Below are positions 17,986 to 26,952 of a DNA stretch of 64,000 nt, piece after piece; the stretch's first letter is position 1; each line of letters starts with the position of its first letter. The notes beneath the pieces were generated by a model. It made no database searches. It saw only the letters and a program-made list of their open reading frames with translations, and was not told the DNA's origin. This DNA is from Rhizobium leguminosarum (GTDB lineage Bacteria; Pseudomonadota; Alphaproteobacteria; Rhizobiales; Rhizobiaceae). The stretch lies in NCBI RefSeq assembly GCF_017876795.1, contig NZ_JAGIOR010000003.1, positions 186,001 through 250,000 of the forward strand, written 5' to 3'. The position numbers were made by a program, and so were the translations under genes.

Positions 17986-19278
17986 ATGGTCGATGAGAAG
18001 CGGCTGATCTCGAAAATCACCTGGAAGCTGATGCCGTTTCTCGGCATCCTTTATCTCATCGCCTATATCGACCGGCAGAATGTCAGCTTTGCCAAGCTGC
18101 AGATGGTCGATGCTCTCGGGATGAGCGAATATGCCTACGGCCTCGGCGCTTCGCTGTTCTTCATCGGCTATTTCCTCTTCGAGGTGCCGAGCAACCTCTT
18201 CCTCGAGAGGCTCGGCGCCCGTGTCTGGTTCGCCCGCATCCTGGTCTCCTGGGGCCTCGTCACCGTCGCGCTCGCCTTCACGCAGAATGCGACGATGTTC
18301 TATATTCTGCGCTTCCTGCTCGGCGTCTGCGAAGCCGGCTTCTTTCCAGGCGTGCTCTATCTGCTGACGCTGTGGTTTCCCGCCGCCTATCGCGGCCGGA
18401 TGGTCGGGCTGTTCATGATCTTCAGCGCTATCGCCAATGCCGTCGGCGCGCCGCTCGGCGGCGTGCTGCTCGATCTCGATGGTCATTACGGCTTTGCCGG
18501 CTGGGAATGGGTGTTCCTGGCGACCGGCATTCCGGCCGTCCTCGCCGGCATCGTCACCTTCTTCTATCTTCCCGGTCGGCCGGAAAATGCCGGCTTCCTA
18601 AGCGGCGAGGAGAAGGGCTGGCTCGAACGCCGGCTCGCTTCGGAATATGCCGGCATGGGCGAAAATGCCGGAAACGGCTTCAAGGCGCTCATCGACCCGC
18701 GCGTGCTGCTGATGGCGCTCTGCTATGTCGCCTTTCCGCTCTCGGCCTACGGGCTCAGCTACTGGCTGCCGACCATCGTCAAAGCCTTCGGCGTCAGCAA
18801 CACGGTCAACGGTTTCCTCAACATCATTCCCTGGCTGCTGGTTGCGGTCGCGCTCTATGCCGTTCCCACGATGGCCGACAAGGCGCAGTCGAAGACGCCC
18901 TATATCGTCATTCCGGCCTTGATCGGCGCCGCCTGCCTGCTGCTGTCGGCGCTGATCCCGAACCACGCCTTGCAATTCGCCTTCCTCTGCGTCGCCGCTG
19001 CCGGCATCTTCGCGCCGCAGCCGGTGTTCTGGAGCCTGCCCTCGCGTTTCCTGAAAGGCGCCGGTGCTGCCGCCGGCCTTGCCGCCATCAATTCGGTCGG
19101 AAATCTCGGCGGTTTCGTCGCCCAGAACGTCGTGCCCTGGATCAAGGAGGCGAGCGGCAGCACGATCGCGCCGATGTTCTTTCTCGCCGCCTGCCTTGCT
19201 GCCGGCGCGCTTATGGTCTTCTTCGTCACCCGCCAGCTGTCGAGCCGGGAGCCTCCGGCGGCGCCGAGCCGGGTCTGA
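17986..19278 (+). CDS. MFS permease of the anion:cation symporter (ACS) family
   Basis: A 430-residue, 12-helix permease. The opening (LMPFLGILYLIAYIDRQNVSFAKLQM) and the FEVPSNLFLERLGARVWFARI segment are typical of the ACS/phthalate-permease branch, which imports organic anions such as sugar acids, tartrate or aromatic acids. The substrate is not predictable from sequence. It starts at an ATG after GGAGGATA. It stands alone between an MFS exporter terminator and a RIME-like element, with no catabolic genes next to it on the same strand. The LacI regulators further right could control it, but there is no direct evidence. Confidence 0.9.
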   Translation: MVDEKRLISKITWKLMPFLGILYLIAYIDRQNVSFAKLQMVDALGMSEYAYGLGASLFFIGYFLFEVPSNLFLERLGARVWFARILVSWGLVTVALAFTQNATMFYILRFLLGVCEAGFFPGVLYLLTLWFPAAYRGRMVGLFMIFSAIANAVGAPLGGVLLDLDGHYGFAGWEWVFLATGIPAVLAGIVTFFYLPGRPENAGFLSGEEKGWLERRLASEYAGMGENAGNGFKALIDPRVLLMALCYVAFPLSAYGLSYWLPTIVKAFGVSNTVNGFLNIIPWLLVAVALYAVPTMADKAQSKTPYIVIPALIGAACLLLSALIPNHALQFAFLCVAAAGIFAPQPVFWSLPSRFLKGAGAAAGLAAINSVGNLGGFVAQNVVPWIKEASGSTIAPMFFLAACLAAGALMVFFVTRQLSSREPPAAPSRV

Positions 19279-19308
19279 GGGGTGTTCAGAGTCCGTTTGA
19301 GAACGTTT

Positions 19309-19419
19309 GAACAGGATGATTTTAGGCCGGGTCGGCCTAAAATCTGAATCCTGTTCTACATTAAGGAGTTAGAGCATGATGTCGTCCGAAAACCGCTCAC
19401 ACCTTTCGGCATCATGCTC
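19309..19419. repeat. RIME-like intergenic mosaic element (two large palindromes)
   Basis: Two imperfect palindromes of 48 nt each sit 15 nt apart. The first (19309-19356) has arms GAACAGGAT/ATCCTGTTC and ATTTTAGGCCG/CGGCCTAAAAT. The second (19372-19419) has GAGCATGAT/ATCATGCTC around a core with CCGAAA and TTTCGG. Size (111 nt) and two-palindrome plan fit RIME elements known from Rhizobium and relatives. It lies between convergent genes, where it could also terminate transcription. Confidence 0.7.
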
Positions 19420-19495
19420 CAGTGGCTGATACGTCGGAGCAGAAGATCGCCATGGCGACACTGCTCATTCTTCGCCATTTGTCTTCATATTGCGC

Positions 19496-19933
19496 TCAGC
19501 TGAGTTCTTGGGCGAGTCCGATGAGAATCCCTTCAGGCCCACGGATGTAGCAGAGCCGATACGCGTCTTGATACTGGACGACTTCGCCGACGAGCTGCGC
19601 GCCGCGCGTAAGCAGCCTTTCAAGGGTGTCGTCGAGGTCATCAACGGCGAACATGACGCGGAGGTAGCCGAGCGCGTTGACCGGGGCGTTGCGGTGATCT
19701 GAGACGACATCGGGCGCGAGGAAGCGGGAGAGCTCGAGCCGGCTATGTCCATCAGGAGTGCGCATCATGGCAATTTCGACACGCTGATCGCCCAGTCCGG
19801 TGATCCGTCCGGCCCATTCTCCTTCGACCGTGGCCCGCCCTTCAAGCTCGAGGCCAAGTTCGCGAAAGAATTCGATCGTCGCTGCGAGGTCTTCGACGAC
19901 GATTCCTACGTTGTCCATCCGCTTGAGCGCCAT
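19496..19933 (-). CDS. VOC-superfamily (glyoxalase/bleomycin-resistance fold) protein
   Basis: A 145-residue protein with two beta-alpha-beta-beta-beta units of the vicinal oxygen chelate fold. The first runs from MDNVGIVVEDLAATIEFFRELGLE. The second starts at YLRVMFAVDDLDDTLERLLTRGAQ and ends at YIRGPEGILIGLAQ. The Glu in the last strand is replaced in the usual EGI context (GPEGILI), so metal binding is possible. Members include glyoxalases, dioxygenases and antibiotic-binding proteins; the substrate is unknown. The ATG at 19933 was chosen because GGAGATTGG precedes it; the open frame further upstream begins with a TTG. Confidence 0.88.
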   Translation of the reverse strand: MALKRMDNVGIVVEDLAATIEFFRELGLELEGRATVEGEWAGRITGLGDQRVEIAMMRTPDGHSRLELSRFLAPDVVSDHRNAPVNALGYLRVMFAVDDLDDTLERLLTRGAQLVGEVVQYQDAYRLCYIRGPEGILIGLAQELS

Positions 19934-20095
19934 GTTTCCAATCTCCAACGTGTCGTTTCAACTACGAGGTGGCGCCTCGTCGAACAAAGGACGCTTGAGG
20001 TGCGCCAACACCGACAGCCGTCCAAGCCCAATTCGCTGTTGTCCCCATCAAAAGCTTAGATCATGGACCGCTTCAACCCACAGTTCAGATGACTC

Positions 20096-21133
20096 TCAAG
20101 CCGTCAGCGTGAAAGCATCGCTTTCGCCGGGAACGAGTTCCAGCGGCCAGATCCGGCTGCGAGCCCCTTGCGGATAGTGATCGGCATAGGCCGGCATGGT
20201 GGCAAGCAGGGTTTCGCCGAGCTGGGCGCCGAGATCGCGTAGCGACATGCGGAAGGAGGTTAGCGACGGCTGCAGGAAATGTGTGCGCGGCTCCTCGCGG
20301 AAACCGACGACAGCGAGGTCGCGGCCGGGAACGATGCCGGCCTCGGCAAGTCTGCGATAAAGCCCGATCGCCATCAGTTCGTGGATCAGGATGATCGCCG
20401 TTGGCCGCTCTTCGATCATCAGCAGTTCGTGGCCGGCCTGATAACCGCCCTGTTCGCTTGACTTGACCCGGATGACGAGGGCCGGGTCGTAGGCAATACC
20501 GTGGCGTTTCAGCGCCTGGCGGTAACTGTCGAGGAAGATATAGCCGAGATTGATGTCGGAGGAGGGGGCCGCCACCGCGATCCGCCGGTGGCCTTTTGCG
20601 ACCAGCCGGTCGACGCCGCGCGCCGCCACGCCCTCGAAATCGAGATCCATCCAGGTATAGCTGCCGCCAGACGCGCTGCGGCCGAGCGCCACAAACGGGA
20701 TTCGGACCTTTTCCAACAGCTCGATGCGCCGGTCGGTGCGTCGGGTCGCCGAGATGATCATCGCATCGACAAGGCGCCGCGCCACCATGCGCTTCAGATA
20801 TTCGTGCGGATCCTCGTCATCGGGGCAGGGCAGCATGACCAGATCGAGCTTGTGACGGGAAAAGACGCTCTGCAGCCCGTCGGTGACGCCAAGGAAGAAG
20901 TCGTCGCTGTTTTCGACCGTCTCGCGGCTGACCTCCAGCATCAGCCCGATGACGTTGGTCATGCCTTGGCGGAGGCTGCGGCCCGACTGGTTGGCGACGT
21001 AACCGAACTCTTCGGCGGCGGCGAGCACGCGCCGGCGCGTTTCTTCGTTGACGTCCGGCTTGCCGTTCAGCGCTCGGGACACCGTCCCGATCGAAATGTC
21101 GAGATGCTCGGCGAGCTGGCGAATTCCCTTCAT
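20096..21133 (-). CDS. LacI-family transcriptional regulator
   Basis: A 345-residue regulator. The N-terminal helix-turn-helix reads GIRQLAEHLDISIGTVSRALNG, with the hinge at about residues 45-60 and a periplasmic-binding-protein-like effector domain after it (VIGLMLEV through to DLAVVGFREEP). The ATG at 21133 was selected because GGGGAGGAAGA lies just upstream and the HTH follows directly. The frame upstream of it is not LacI-like. It is followed on the same strand by a VOC gene and preceded by a second LacI gene, each with its own spacing, so it is probably monocistronic. LacI regulators usually control sugar use; the target here is unknown. Confidence 0.92.
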   Translation of the reverse strand: MKGIRQLAEHLDISIGTVSRALNGKPDVNEETRRRVLAAAEEFGYVANQSGRSLRQGMTNVIGLMLEVSRETVENSDDFFLGVTDGLQSVFSRHKLDLVMLPCPDDEDPHEYLKRMVARRLVDAMIISATRRTDRRIELLEKVRIPFVALGRSASGGSYTWMDLDFEGVAARGVDRLVAKGHRRIAVAAPSSDINLGYIFLDSYRQALKRHGIAYDPALVIRVKSSEQGGYQAGHELLMIEERPTAIILIHELMAIGLYRRLAEAGIVPGRDLAVVGFREEPRTHFLQPSLTSFRMSLRDLGAQLGETLLATMPAYADHYPQGARSRIWPLELVPGESDAFTLTA

Positions 21134-21256
21134 CTCAGGCGATCTTCCTCCCCTGCAGCGCCGCGCGTCCTTTCCGACGGACAGAGGACGCTGTAACACT
21201 TTGCATGGCCCTTCTTGCCACAGGACGGGGCCTGCGAAAAGCCATGGAGGAAGAGG

Positions 21257-22297
21257 CTACGGTTTGAAGCTCTGGCGGATGACCAGTTCCGGAATGACGC
21301 GCTCGTAACCCGGAGGGGCATCAGGATTTTCAAGCCGCCGCTCCATCAGCTCGACGGCGCGTTGCGCCATGGTCAGCGGGTCCTGGCGGAACGTGGTCAG
21401 CTGATAGCTCAGCCAGGAGGATTCCGGCACGTCGTCGAATCCGATGACGGCGACATCCTCGGGGACGCACAGCCGTGCTTCCAGGCGCAGGACATCCATC
21501 AGTCCGAAGGCGATCTGGTCGTTGGCGCAGAAGACGGCGTCGGGTTTGATTGCTCCGGAGAACAATGCGCGCCCGGCGGTGACACCACCGTCATAGTCGG
21601 AATCGCCGCCGCGTGCGACGACAACGGAGGCACCGTGCGACCCTGCCGCCGACAGGAAGGCGCTTTCGCGCTCGACGATAGCAGGCGTTCCCGTATTGGA
21701 GCCGATGACCGCGAGCCGCCGCCGGCCGCTGTCGTAAAAGGCCTTTGCCGCCTTGCGCGAGGCCTCGGAGTTGCCGGCGCACACATGGTCGGCGTCGGGT
21801 TCCGCACGGCCAATGACGACAAGCGGCTGGCCGTTTCGCTGCGCAAGCTCGAAGAAACTTGCTGGCGGCGAGCCGGACAGGATGATGATCGCCTCGGCGC
21901 GGTAGCCGATCAGCATCTTCTGGGCAGCAAGCATCTCCTCTTCGGTCTGGCCGGTATTGATGAGGATCGGAATGCTGCCGCGCCGGATCAGCGATTTGGC
22001 AAGGGCTGCGGCCAGATGGGCGCGGAAGCCCACTTCCGGCCGGGTCGCGACGATGCCGACGAGGCGGCTCTGATTGGCAAGCACGCCGCGCGCCAGATCA
22101 TTGACGTGGTAGCCAAGATCTTCGGCAGCCCGCAGCACCTTTTCGCGCGTTAGCGGCGCAACGCTGGCGCCCGGCGTGAAGGTGCGCGAGACGGCGGAGC
22201 GTGAAACGCCCGCCCGTTGCGCCACCTGCTCGGCGCTGACGAAACGCATGCGCTCTTTTTTCGGGGTCTTGCCGGCACTCACGGGACCATCATTCAT
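21257..22297 (-). CDS. LacI-family transcriptional regulator (second)
   Basis: A 346-residue LacI-family protein, not a close duplicate of its neighbour. The HTH starts after a 17-residue basic leader (FVSAEQVAQRAGVSRSAVSRTF). The ligand domain shows VGIVATRPEVGF, AIIILSG and DVAVIGFDDVPESSW, and ends ELVIRQSFKP. The Gly-X-Asp-Asp region of the effector fold is intact. It belongs to the group that often regulates sugar or polyol operons, but no such operon adjoins it. The 120-nt gap to the first LacI gene argues against strict co-transcription. Confidence 0.92.
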   Translation of the reverse strand: MNDGPVSAGKTPKKERMRFVSAEQVAQRAGVSRSAVSRTFTPGASVAPLTREKVLRAAEDLGYHVNDLARGVLANQSRLVGIVATRPEVGFRAHLAAALAKSLIRRGSIPILINTGQTEEEMLAAQKMLIGYRAEAIIILSGSPPASFFELAQRNGQPLVVIGRAEPDADHVCAGNSEASRKAAKAFYDSGRRRLAVIGSNTGTPAIVERESAFLSAAGSHGASVVVARGGDSDYDGGVTAGRALFSGAIKPDAVFCANDQIAFGLMDVLRLEARLCVPEDVAVIGFDDVPESSWLSYQLTTFRQDPLTMAQRAVELMERRLENPDAPPGYERVIPELVIRQSFKP

Positions 22298-22365
22298 CGG
22301 CTCTCAGCTATTGCTCGTTTCTGACAGCCGGATGACAGACCGTGCGGCGGGCGGTATTTTTCGCA

Positions 22366-22398
22366 GGAAAAACCGAGGCTGCGGGACGCAACCTCGGT
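22366..22398 (-). terminator. Rho-independent terminator of the small glycine-zipper gene
   Basis: On the minus strand a stem ACCGAGG/CCTCGGT (22398-22372) with an additional inner GCG/CGC pairing runs straight into a T run (22372-22367). It lies about 60 nt after the stop codon of the 22456-22773 gene. Confidence 0.8.
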
Positions 22399-22455
22399 TG
22401 AGGGCGAATGGCGATGGCCGGTGATCAGGTCAACGCCGCTGCAAAATGCTCAGGC

Positions 22456-22773
22456 CTACTCGCAGACCCGGACGGTTTCGGCGTGGTAGCCGCCGTCATA
22501 GCGGTTGCGGACGTCGCGGTCCTCATACCAGCATCTCGGCTGGGGTTCGACATAGCGGGGGCTCTCCACGTAACGAGGGCCTTCATCGACGTAGCGCGGG
22601 CCGCCATTGACGAGTGCGCCGCCAATCAGGCCGCCGACGACACCTGCGGCAACACCGCCGGCGATGATGCGGCCGGTATTGTTGTGGTGATGGTGGTCAC
22701 GCGCGGCAGCGGGCTGAATAGCCGATCCAACAAGGGCCGTCGCGATCAACAGGCTGCTGATTATTCTCTTCAT
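22456..22773 (-). CDS. Small exported glycine-zipper protein
   Basis: A 105-residue secreted protein of unknown function. A signal peptide (residues 1-24, ending AAARD) precedes a His run (HHHHNN). A glycine-zipper helix follows, IIAGGVAAGVVGGLIGGAL, of the sort that packs in membranes. Then comes a Pro/Tyr-rich tail with three near-repeats PRYV(D/E), and a Cys pair near the end (RCWYED, VRVCE) that could form a disulfide. Similar short proteins are common in rhizobia and sit in the envelope. It is closed by a good terminator, so it is probably a single-gene transcript. The name is descriptive only. Confidence 0.85.
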   Translation of the reverse strand: MKRIISSLLIATALVGSAIQPAAARDHHHHNNTGRIIAGGVAAGVVGGLIGGALVNGGPRYVDEGPRYVESPRYVEPQPRCWYEDRDVRNRYDGGYHAETVRVCE

Positions 22774-22852
22774 AATGTTCTCCTCAGTGGTACCGGCCCC
22801 CGATTAAGAGGGAAATGCGGCAGCAAGGCGTTGGTTCGTTCAAACTTTGCAA

Positions 22853-22868
22853 CATGCGTTAATGCATG
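22853..22868. promoter_or_regulatory. Short inverted repeat upstream of the glycine-zipper gene
   Basis: A perfect CATGC-N6-GCATG repeat lies 80 nt upstream of the start codon at 22773 and just after the preceding ABC gene's stop. It may be an operator or part of the 3' end of the ABC transcript. Confidence 0.3.
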
Positions 22869-22884
22869 TCATCCGCCTTTAGTC

Positions 22885-24783
22885 TTAGGTCGCCGATTGC
22901 GTCGCCGTTGTTTCTTCCAGCACGTCTTCGGGAATATCGTCGAAGGAGGAGTAGTTGAGGTTATAGAGCGTGGAATAGAGCTTGCCGTTTTTCATCAGCT
23001 GCCGGTGATTGCCGCTCTCGATGATTTCGCCGTTCTGCAGCACGATGATGCGGTCTGCCTCGCGAATTGTCGCCAGGCGGTGGGCGATGACGAGGCCGGT
23101 GCGGTTTTCGAGCAGCTTCACCAGGGCCTTCTGGATCAGCATCTCGGTATAGCTGTCGATGTTGGCGGTCGCCTCGTCGAGCACGAGGATCTTCGCGTCC
23201 GCCACCAATGCGCGGGCAAAGCTCAAAAGCTGGCGCTGGCCGAGCGAAAGATTGCCGCCGCGCTCGCCGAGAACGCTGTCGTAGCCATCTGGCAGGCGCA
23301 TGACGAATTCATGCGCGCCGACGGCCTTGGCCGCCTCGATCACCTGTTCGCGTGTCGCCTCCAGCTTGTGGTAGCGGATGTTTTCGAAGACGGTGCCGGT
23401 GAACAGAAAAGGTTCCTGCAGCACCATGGCAATCTGTGCCCCGAGCGAATCCTGCGTCAGCGCACGCACATCGTGGCCGCCGACCAGCACCTGGCCCTGC
23501 TGTACGTCGTAAAAGCGATGGATCAGCGACATGCAGCTTGATTTGCCGGAGCCGGTCGGCCCGACCAGCGCCACCGTCTCGCCGGGATTGACCTTGAAAC
23601 TCACGTGTTTCAGCACTGGATGTTTCGGATTGTAGCCGAAGACGACATCGTTGAATTCGACCGAGCCGTCCATGTCGCGCGACAGCGCTTTGGCATTCGG
23701 CGCGTCCTTGATGTCGACTGGCACGTCGAGCACTTCGGTCAGCCTCTGGCCGGAGGCCATGGCGCGCTGCATCACCGAATACTGCAGCGTCAGCGAACGG
23801 ATCGGGTCGAAGAAGCGCTGGATGTAAAACAGGAAGGCGACGAGAACGCCGACATCGAGCGCCTGGTTGAGAACGCGAGCGCCGCCGACGACGATGACCA
23901 GCGCCATCGCCACGCCGGTCAGGCTGTCGACGATCGGCACCATCACCTGCGCATAACGAGCCGCCGTCAGATGCGTCCTGAGGTTTGCATGCGCCTTGTC
24001 GTCGTAAAGCGTGAAGTTGACGCCTTGTCGGTCCATGCTCTGGACGGCGCGCACGCCGTGGATGGCTTCAGCTAGTGCGCCGGCAGCAACCGAATTGGTT
24101 TCGTGCGCGGCCATGAAGGATTTGCGGGCGAGCGGCAGCCAGAACAGGCGGACGATGAACAGCACCGGCAGCACCGAGAGCGTCAGCAGCCCCAGCTTGA
24201 AATCGAGATAGAGCATCACGAAGACGATGCCGAAGAGCAGCACGATGTCGCCCACGGATAGAACCGAGGTTTCGAGGAATTCCTGCATCGAGTTGACGTC
24301 ACCCTGCAGTCGTGACATCAGCCGGCCCACCTCGGTCTTGTCCATGAAGGAGAGCGAGACGCGCTGGAGATGCGAAAACATCGCCCTGCGGATATCGAAG
24401 AGCACGTCTTCCGCCACGCCGCCGACCAGCGTCTCCTGCGCGTAGCTTGCCGCGTAGTTGATTGATATGGCGATCGCGAAGGCGGCAATCGACCAGAGCA
24501 ATGCCGAACGGTTGCCGCCGGGCGACATGCCGTGGTCGATGGCATAACGGATGATCAGCGGGATCAACAACTGCATCATCGTGAAGGTCAGGACGGCGAC
24601 GACCGACCAGAGGACCTGGCGGCGATAGGGACGAACGAAAGCCCAGATGCGCTTGACGATATTGCCGTCGAAGGCCTTGCCGAACATCTCCTCCTCGACG
24701 CGATGCGAACCGACCACCGCCCGCGGCGGGCGGCGCCCATCCTCGCGAACGTCGGGGCGCTCGGTTTCCAGTTCCTCAGCCAT
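22885..24783 (-). CDS. ABC exporter half-transporter, catalytically complete subunit
   Basis: A 632-residue fusion of a six-helix type-IV exporter membrane domain (about residues 40-340) and a nucleotide-binding domain (about 370-615). Walker A is GPTGSGKSS, Walker B is ILVLDEATANID with the catalytic Glu, and the switch His is in VIAHRL. The signature is NLSLGQRQ in place of LSGGQ. It lies 82 nt downstream of a second half-transporter on the same strand, and the pair most likely forms a heterodimer of the TM287/288 or LmrCD kind. Substrates of such pairs are lipids, drugs or peptides; none can be assigned. Confidence 0.92.
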   Translation of the reverse strand: MAEELETERPDVREDGRRPPRAVVGSHRVEEEMFGKAFDGNIVKRIWAFVRPYRRQVLWSVVAVLTFTMMQLLIPLIIRYAIDHGMSPGGNRSALLWSIAAFAIAISINYAASYAQETLVGGVAEDVLFDIRRAMFSHLQRVSLSFMDKTEVGRLMSRLQGDVNSMQEFLETSVLSVGDIVLLFGIVFVMLYLDFKLGLLTLSVLPVLFIVRLFWLPLARKSFMAAHETNSVAAGALAEAIHGVRAVQSMDRQGVNFTLYDDKAHANLRTHLTAARYAQVMVPIVDSLTGVAMALVIVVGGARVLNQALDVGVLVAFLFYIQRFFDPIRSLTLQYSVMQRAMASGQRLTEVLDVPVDIKDAPNAKALSRDMDGSVEFNDVVFGYNPKHPVLKHVSFKVNPGETVALVGPTGSGKSSCMSLIHRFYDVQQGQVLVGGHDVRALTQDSLGAQIAMVLQEPFLFTGTVFENIRYHKLEATREQVIEAAKAVGAHEFVMRLPDGYDSVLGERGGNLSLGQRQLLSFARALVADAKILVLDEATANIDSYTEMLIQKALVKLLENRTGLVIAHRLATIREADRIIVLQNGEIIESGNHRQLMKNGKLYSTLYNLNYSSFDDIPEDVLEETTATQSAT

Positions 24784-24865
24784 CTCATCCTCCTGCGGCC
24801 ATTACATCGGATGGCCCGCAATATTCACTGCTTGTTGCTCTTCCCCCAGTGGGAGAAGAGGGGAG

Positions 24866-26719
24866 TCAGGCGCTCAGCACCTCGTCGCCCGGCCGGACCT
24901 GCAGGTCGTAGAGCGCCTTGTAGCGCCCGCCGAGCGACAGCAGCGCCTGATGTGTTCCGCGCTCGACGATCCTGCCATCTTCGACGAACAGGATCTGGTC
25001 GGCATGCATCAGCGAGCTCAGGCGATGGGCGACGATGATCGTCACCCCGTCGGCGGCATAGCGGCGCATAGCGCTGCGGATGCGCTGTTCGGTGGCCGCG
25101 TCGATCGCCGCCGTCGAATCGTCGAACACCATCACCGCCGGCTTCAGCATCAGCGCGCGGGCGATCGAAAGGCGCTGCCGCTGGCCGCCGGACAGTGAAA
25201 CCCCGCGTTCGCCGACGACGGTGTCGTAGCCGGTGGGCAGGCCGAGCACGTAATTATGCAGCTGGGCGCTTTCGCTGGCGCGTTCGATGCGGCCTTCCTT
25301 TGCCCAAGGGTCGCCATAGGCGATGTTGTTTTCGATCGTCGTCGTGAACAGGAAGGAATCCTGCTGCACGACGGCAACCGCCCGGCGCAGCGATTGCAGC
25401 GTCGCCTTGCGGATGTCCTGGCCGTCGATGGTGATCTTGCCGCCGCTAACGTCGTAGAAGCGGGGGATGAGATGGGCGATCGTCGACTTGCCGCTGCCGG
25501 GAGGCCCGACGATGCCGATCGTCTGACCGCGTCTGGCTTCGAAGGAGACATCGTGGAGCACGGTGCGCTTTTCCGAGCCGGGATAGGCAAAGCTGACATT
25601 CTCGAAGCGCAGCACGCCGTCCGTCGCTGCCAATTCCTTCGCATCCGGCGCATCCTTGATCGATATGTCGAGGTCGAGCAGGTTGAAGAGGCGTGAGCCG
25701 CAGGTGGAGGCGCGGGCAAAGGCATTGACCATCAGGCCGAGCTGGCGCACCGGCATCTGCAAAATGGTCATGAAGGTCAGGAAGGAGGCAAGCGTGCCGA
25801 CGGTGATCTCGCCCGACATCACCTTGCCGCCGCCGACAAAGAGCACCAGGCCCATCGCCGTGAAGAAGGAGAAGGTCATGGCGCTGGTATTGAGGACGCG
25901 GATGCCGACGCGCTGATGCGCGAGCGCCAATGCATTCTTCGAGGCGGCCTCGAATTTCGACAGCTCGTGATCCTGTGCGGCAAAGGCGCGCACGACGCGG
26001 ATGCCGCCGAGATTCTCCTCCATGATGCGGGTCAGCACCGAAAGCCGCTCCTGCAGATCGAGCCAGGTGGCTCTGAGCCTGAGTTGGGTTACCGAGGAGC
26101 GCCAGCCGACGAAGGGCACGAAAGAGAGCGCCAGGAGGCCGAGGACGATATCGGTCGACAACAGCATATAGGCGCCGATGCCGATCAGGATCGACAGCAG
26201 GATCATCCGGACGAGCGCCGTGGAAAAATACATCCGCACGCCTTCGAGATCGAGCAGGCCGATGGTGATCAGATCGCCGGAATGCACCGTGTCGTGAAAG
26301 CTGAAGGATAGCCGCTGGATCTTCTCGTAACAGGCCAGCCGCAACTCGTAGCCGATGTGATGGCCGACAGCTTCGCTGTAATAGTTCTGGACCATGGTGA
26401 AGAGGCCGCGGAGCACGCTGGCGCCGAGCAGGAGCAGCGCCGTGGTCAGAAGCGCGTCCTGCGCCGCCTGGCCTGCCGCGCCGCCGCTCATTGCCATCTG
26501 CGTGTGGTCGACCGCCTGGCCGAGAAGGCGCGGGATCATCAGCTGGAAGGTGGAAGCAACCAGCGTGGCGCCGATCGCAAAGCCCGATTGCCAAGGGTGG
26601 CGGAAGGCCATCATGGTGATGCGCACCAATGTGAAGAGGCCTCGGCCCCAGCCTGCCGCAGTTGCAAGCGCCATCGAAGCCGAAGGCTTCGTCGCGCGTA
26701 TTAACGCATCGCTGCTCAC
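24866..26719 (-). CDS. ABC exporter half-transporter, degenerate-site subunit
   Basis: A 617-residue exporter subunit with a six-helix membrane domain and a C-terminal nucleotide-binding domain. Walker A is GPPGSGKST and the signature is canonical (SLSGGQRQR). In Walker B the catalytic glutamate is aspartate (VMVFDDSTAAID). The GTG at 26719 is preferred: it follows GGAAAAAATACC, and upstream residues in the same frame look non-coding. An internal ATG 14 codons on is an alternative. With the next gene it forms a heterodimeric exporter in which only one composite ATP site is fully competent. It is divergent from an FMN reductase gene. Confidence 0.9.
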   Translation of the reverse strand: MSSDALIRATKPSASMALATAAGWGRGLFTLVRITMMAFRHPWQSGFAIGATLVASTFQLMIPRLLGQAVDHTQMAMSGGAAGQAAQDALLTTALLLLGASVLRGLFTMVQNYYSEAVGHHIGYELRLACYEKIQRLSFSFHDTVHSGDLITIGLLDLEGVRMYFSTALVRMILLSILIGIGAYMLLSTDIVLGLLALSFVPFVGWRSSVTQLRLRATWLDLQERLSVLTRIMEENLGGIRVVRAFAAQDHELSKFEAASKNALALAHQRVGIRVLNTSAMTFSFFTAMGLVLFVGGGKVMSGEITVGTLASFLTFMTILQMPVRQLGLMVNAFARASTCGSRLFNLLDLDISIKDAPDAKELAATDGVLRFENVSFAYPGSEKRTVLHDVSFEARRGQTIGIVGPPGSGKSTIAHLIPRFYDVSGGKITIDGQDIRKATLQSLRRAVAVVQQDSFLFTTTIENNIAYGDPWAKEGRIERASESAQLHNYVLGLPTGYDTVVGERGVSLSGGQRQRLSIARALMLKPAVMVFDDSTAAIDAATEQRIRSAMRRYAADGVTIIVAHRLSSLMHADQILFVEDGRIVERGTHQALLSLGGRYKALYDLQVRPGDEVLSA

Positions 26720-26952
26720 GGTATTTTTTCCAATAGATGTGTGGTCGGACGCTGGCCCGAAAAGACGGCAAATCCATGAAGGGATTGATTGCGCCTTCAC
26801 TTTTGCCGATTCCATTTTGGGGTTCAAGTAAAGAATTCACCAACTGGTTATTTTTACGTGAGGCCTCTCCTCGCGAGCCGCCGGGAACAATCGCCGCGCG
26901 GGTGGGTTGCAGCAGGCAAACCCTGTCAGGCAACCATTACCGGAGAGAGACC

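Noticed and set aside
26884..26908. A third EcfG promoter upstream of the FMN reductase
   Set aside because: GGAAC-N16-GGTT misses one base of the short -10 element, so it was not listed as a promoter.
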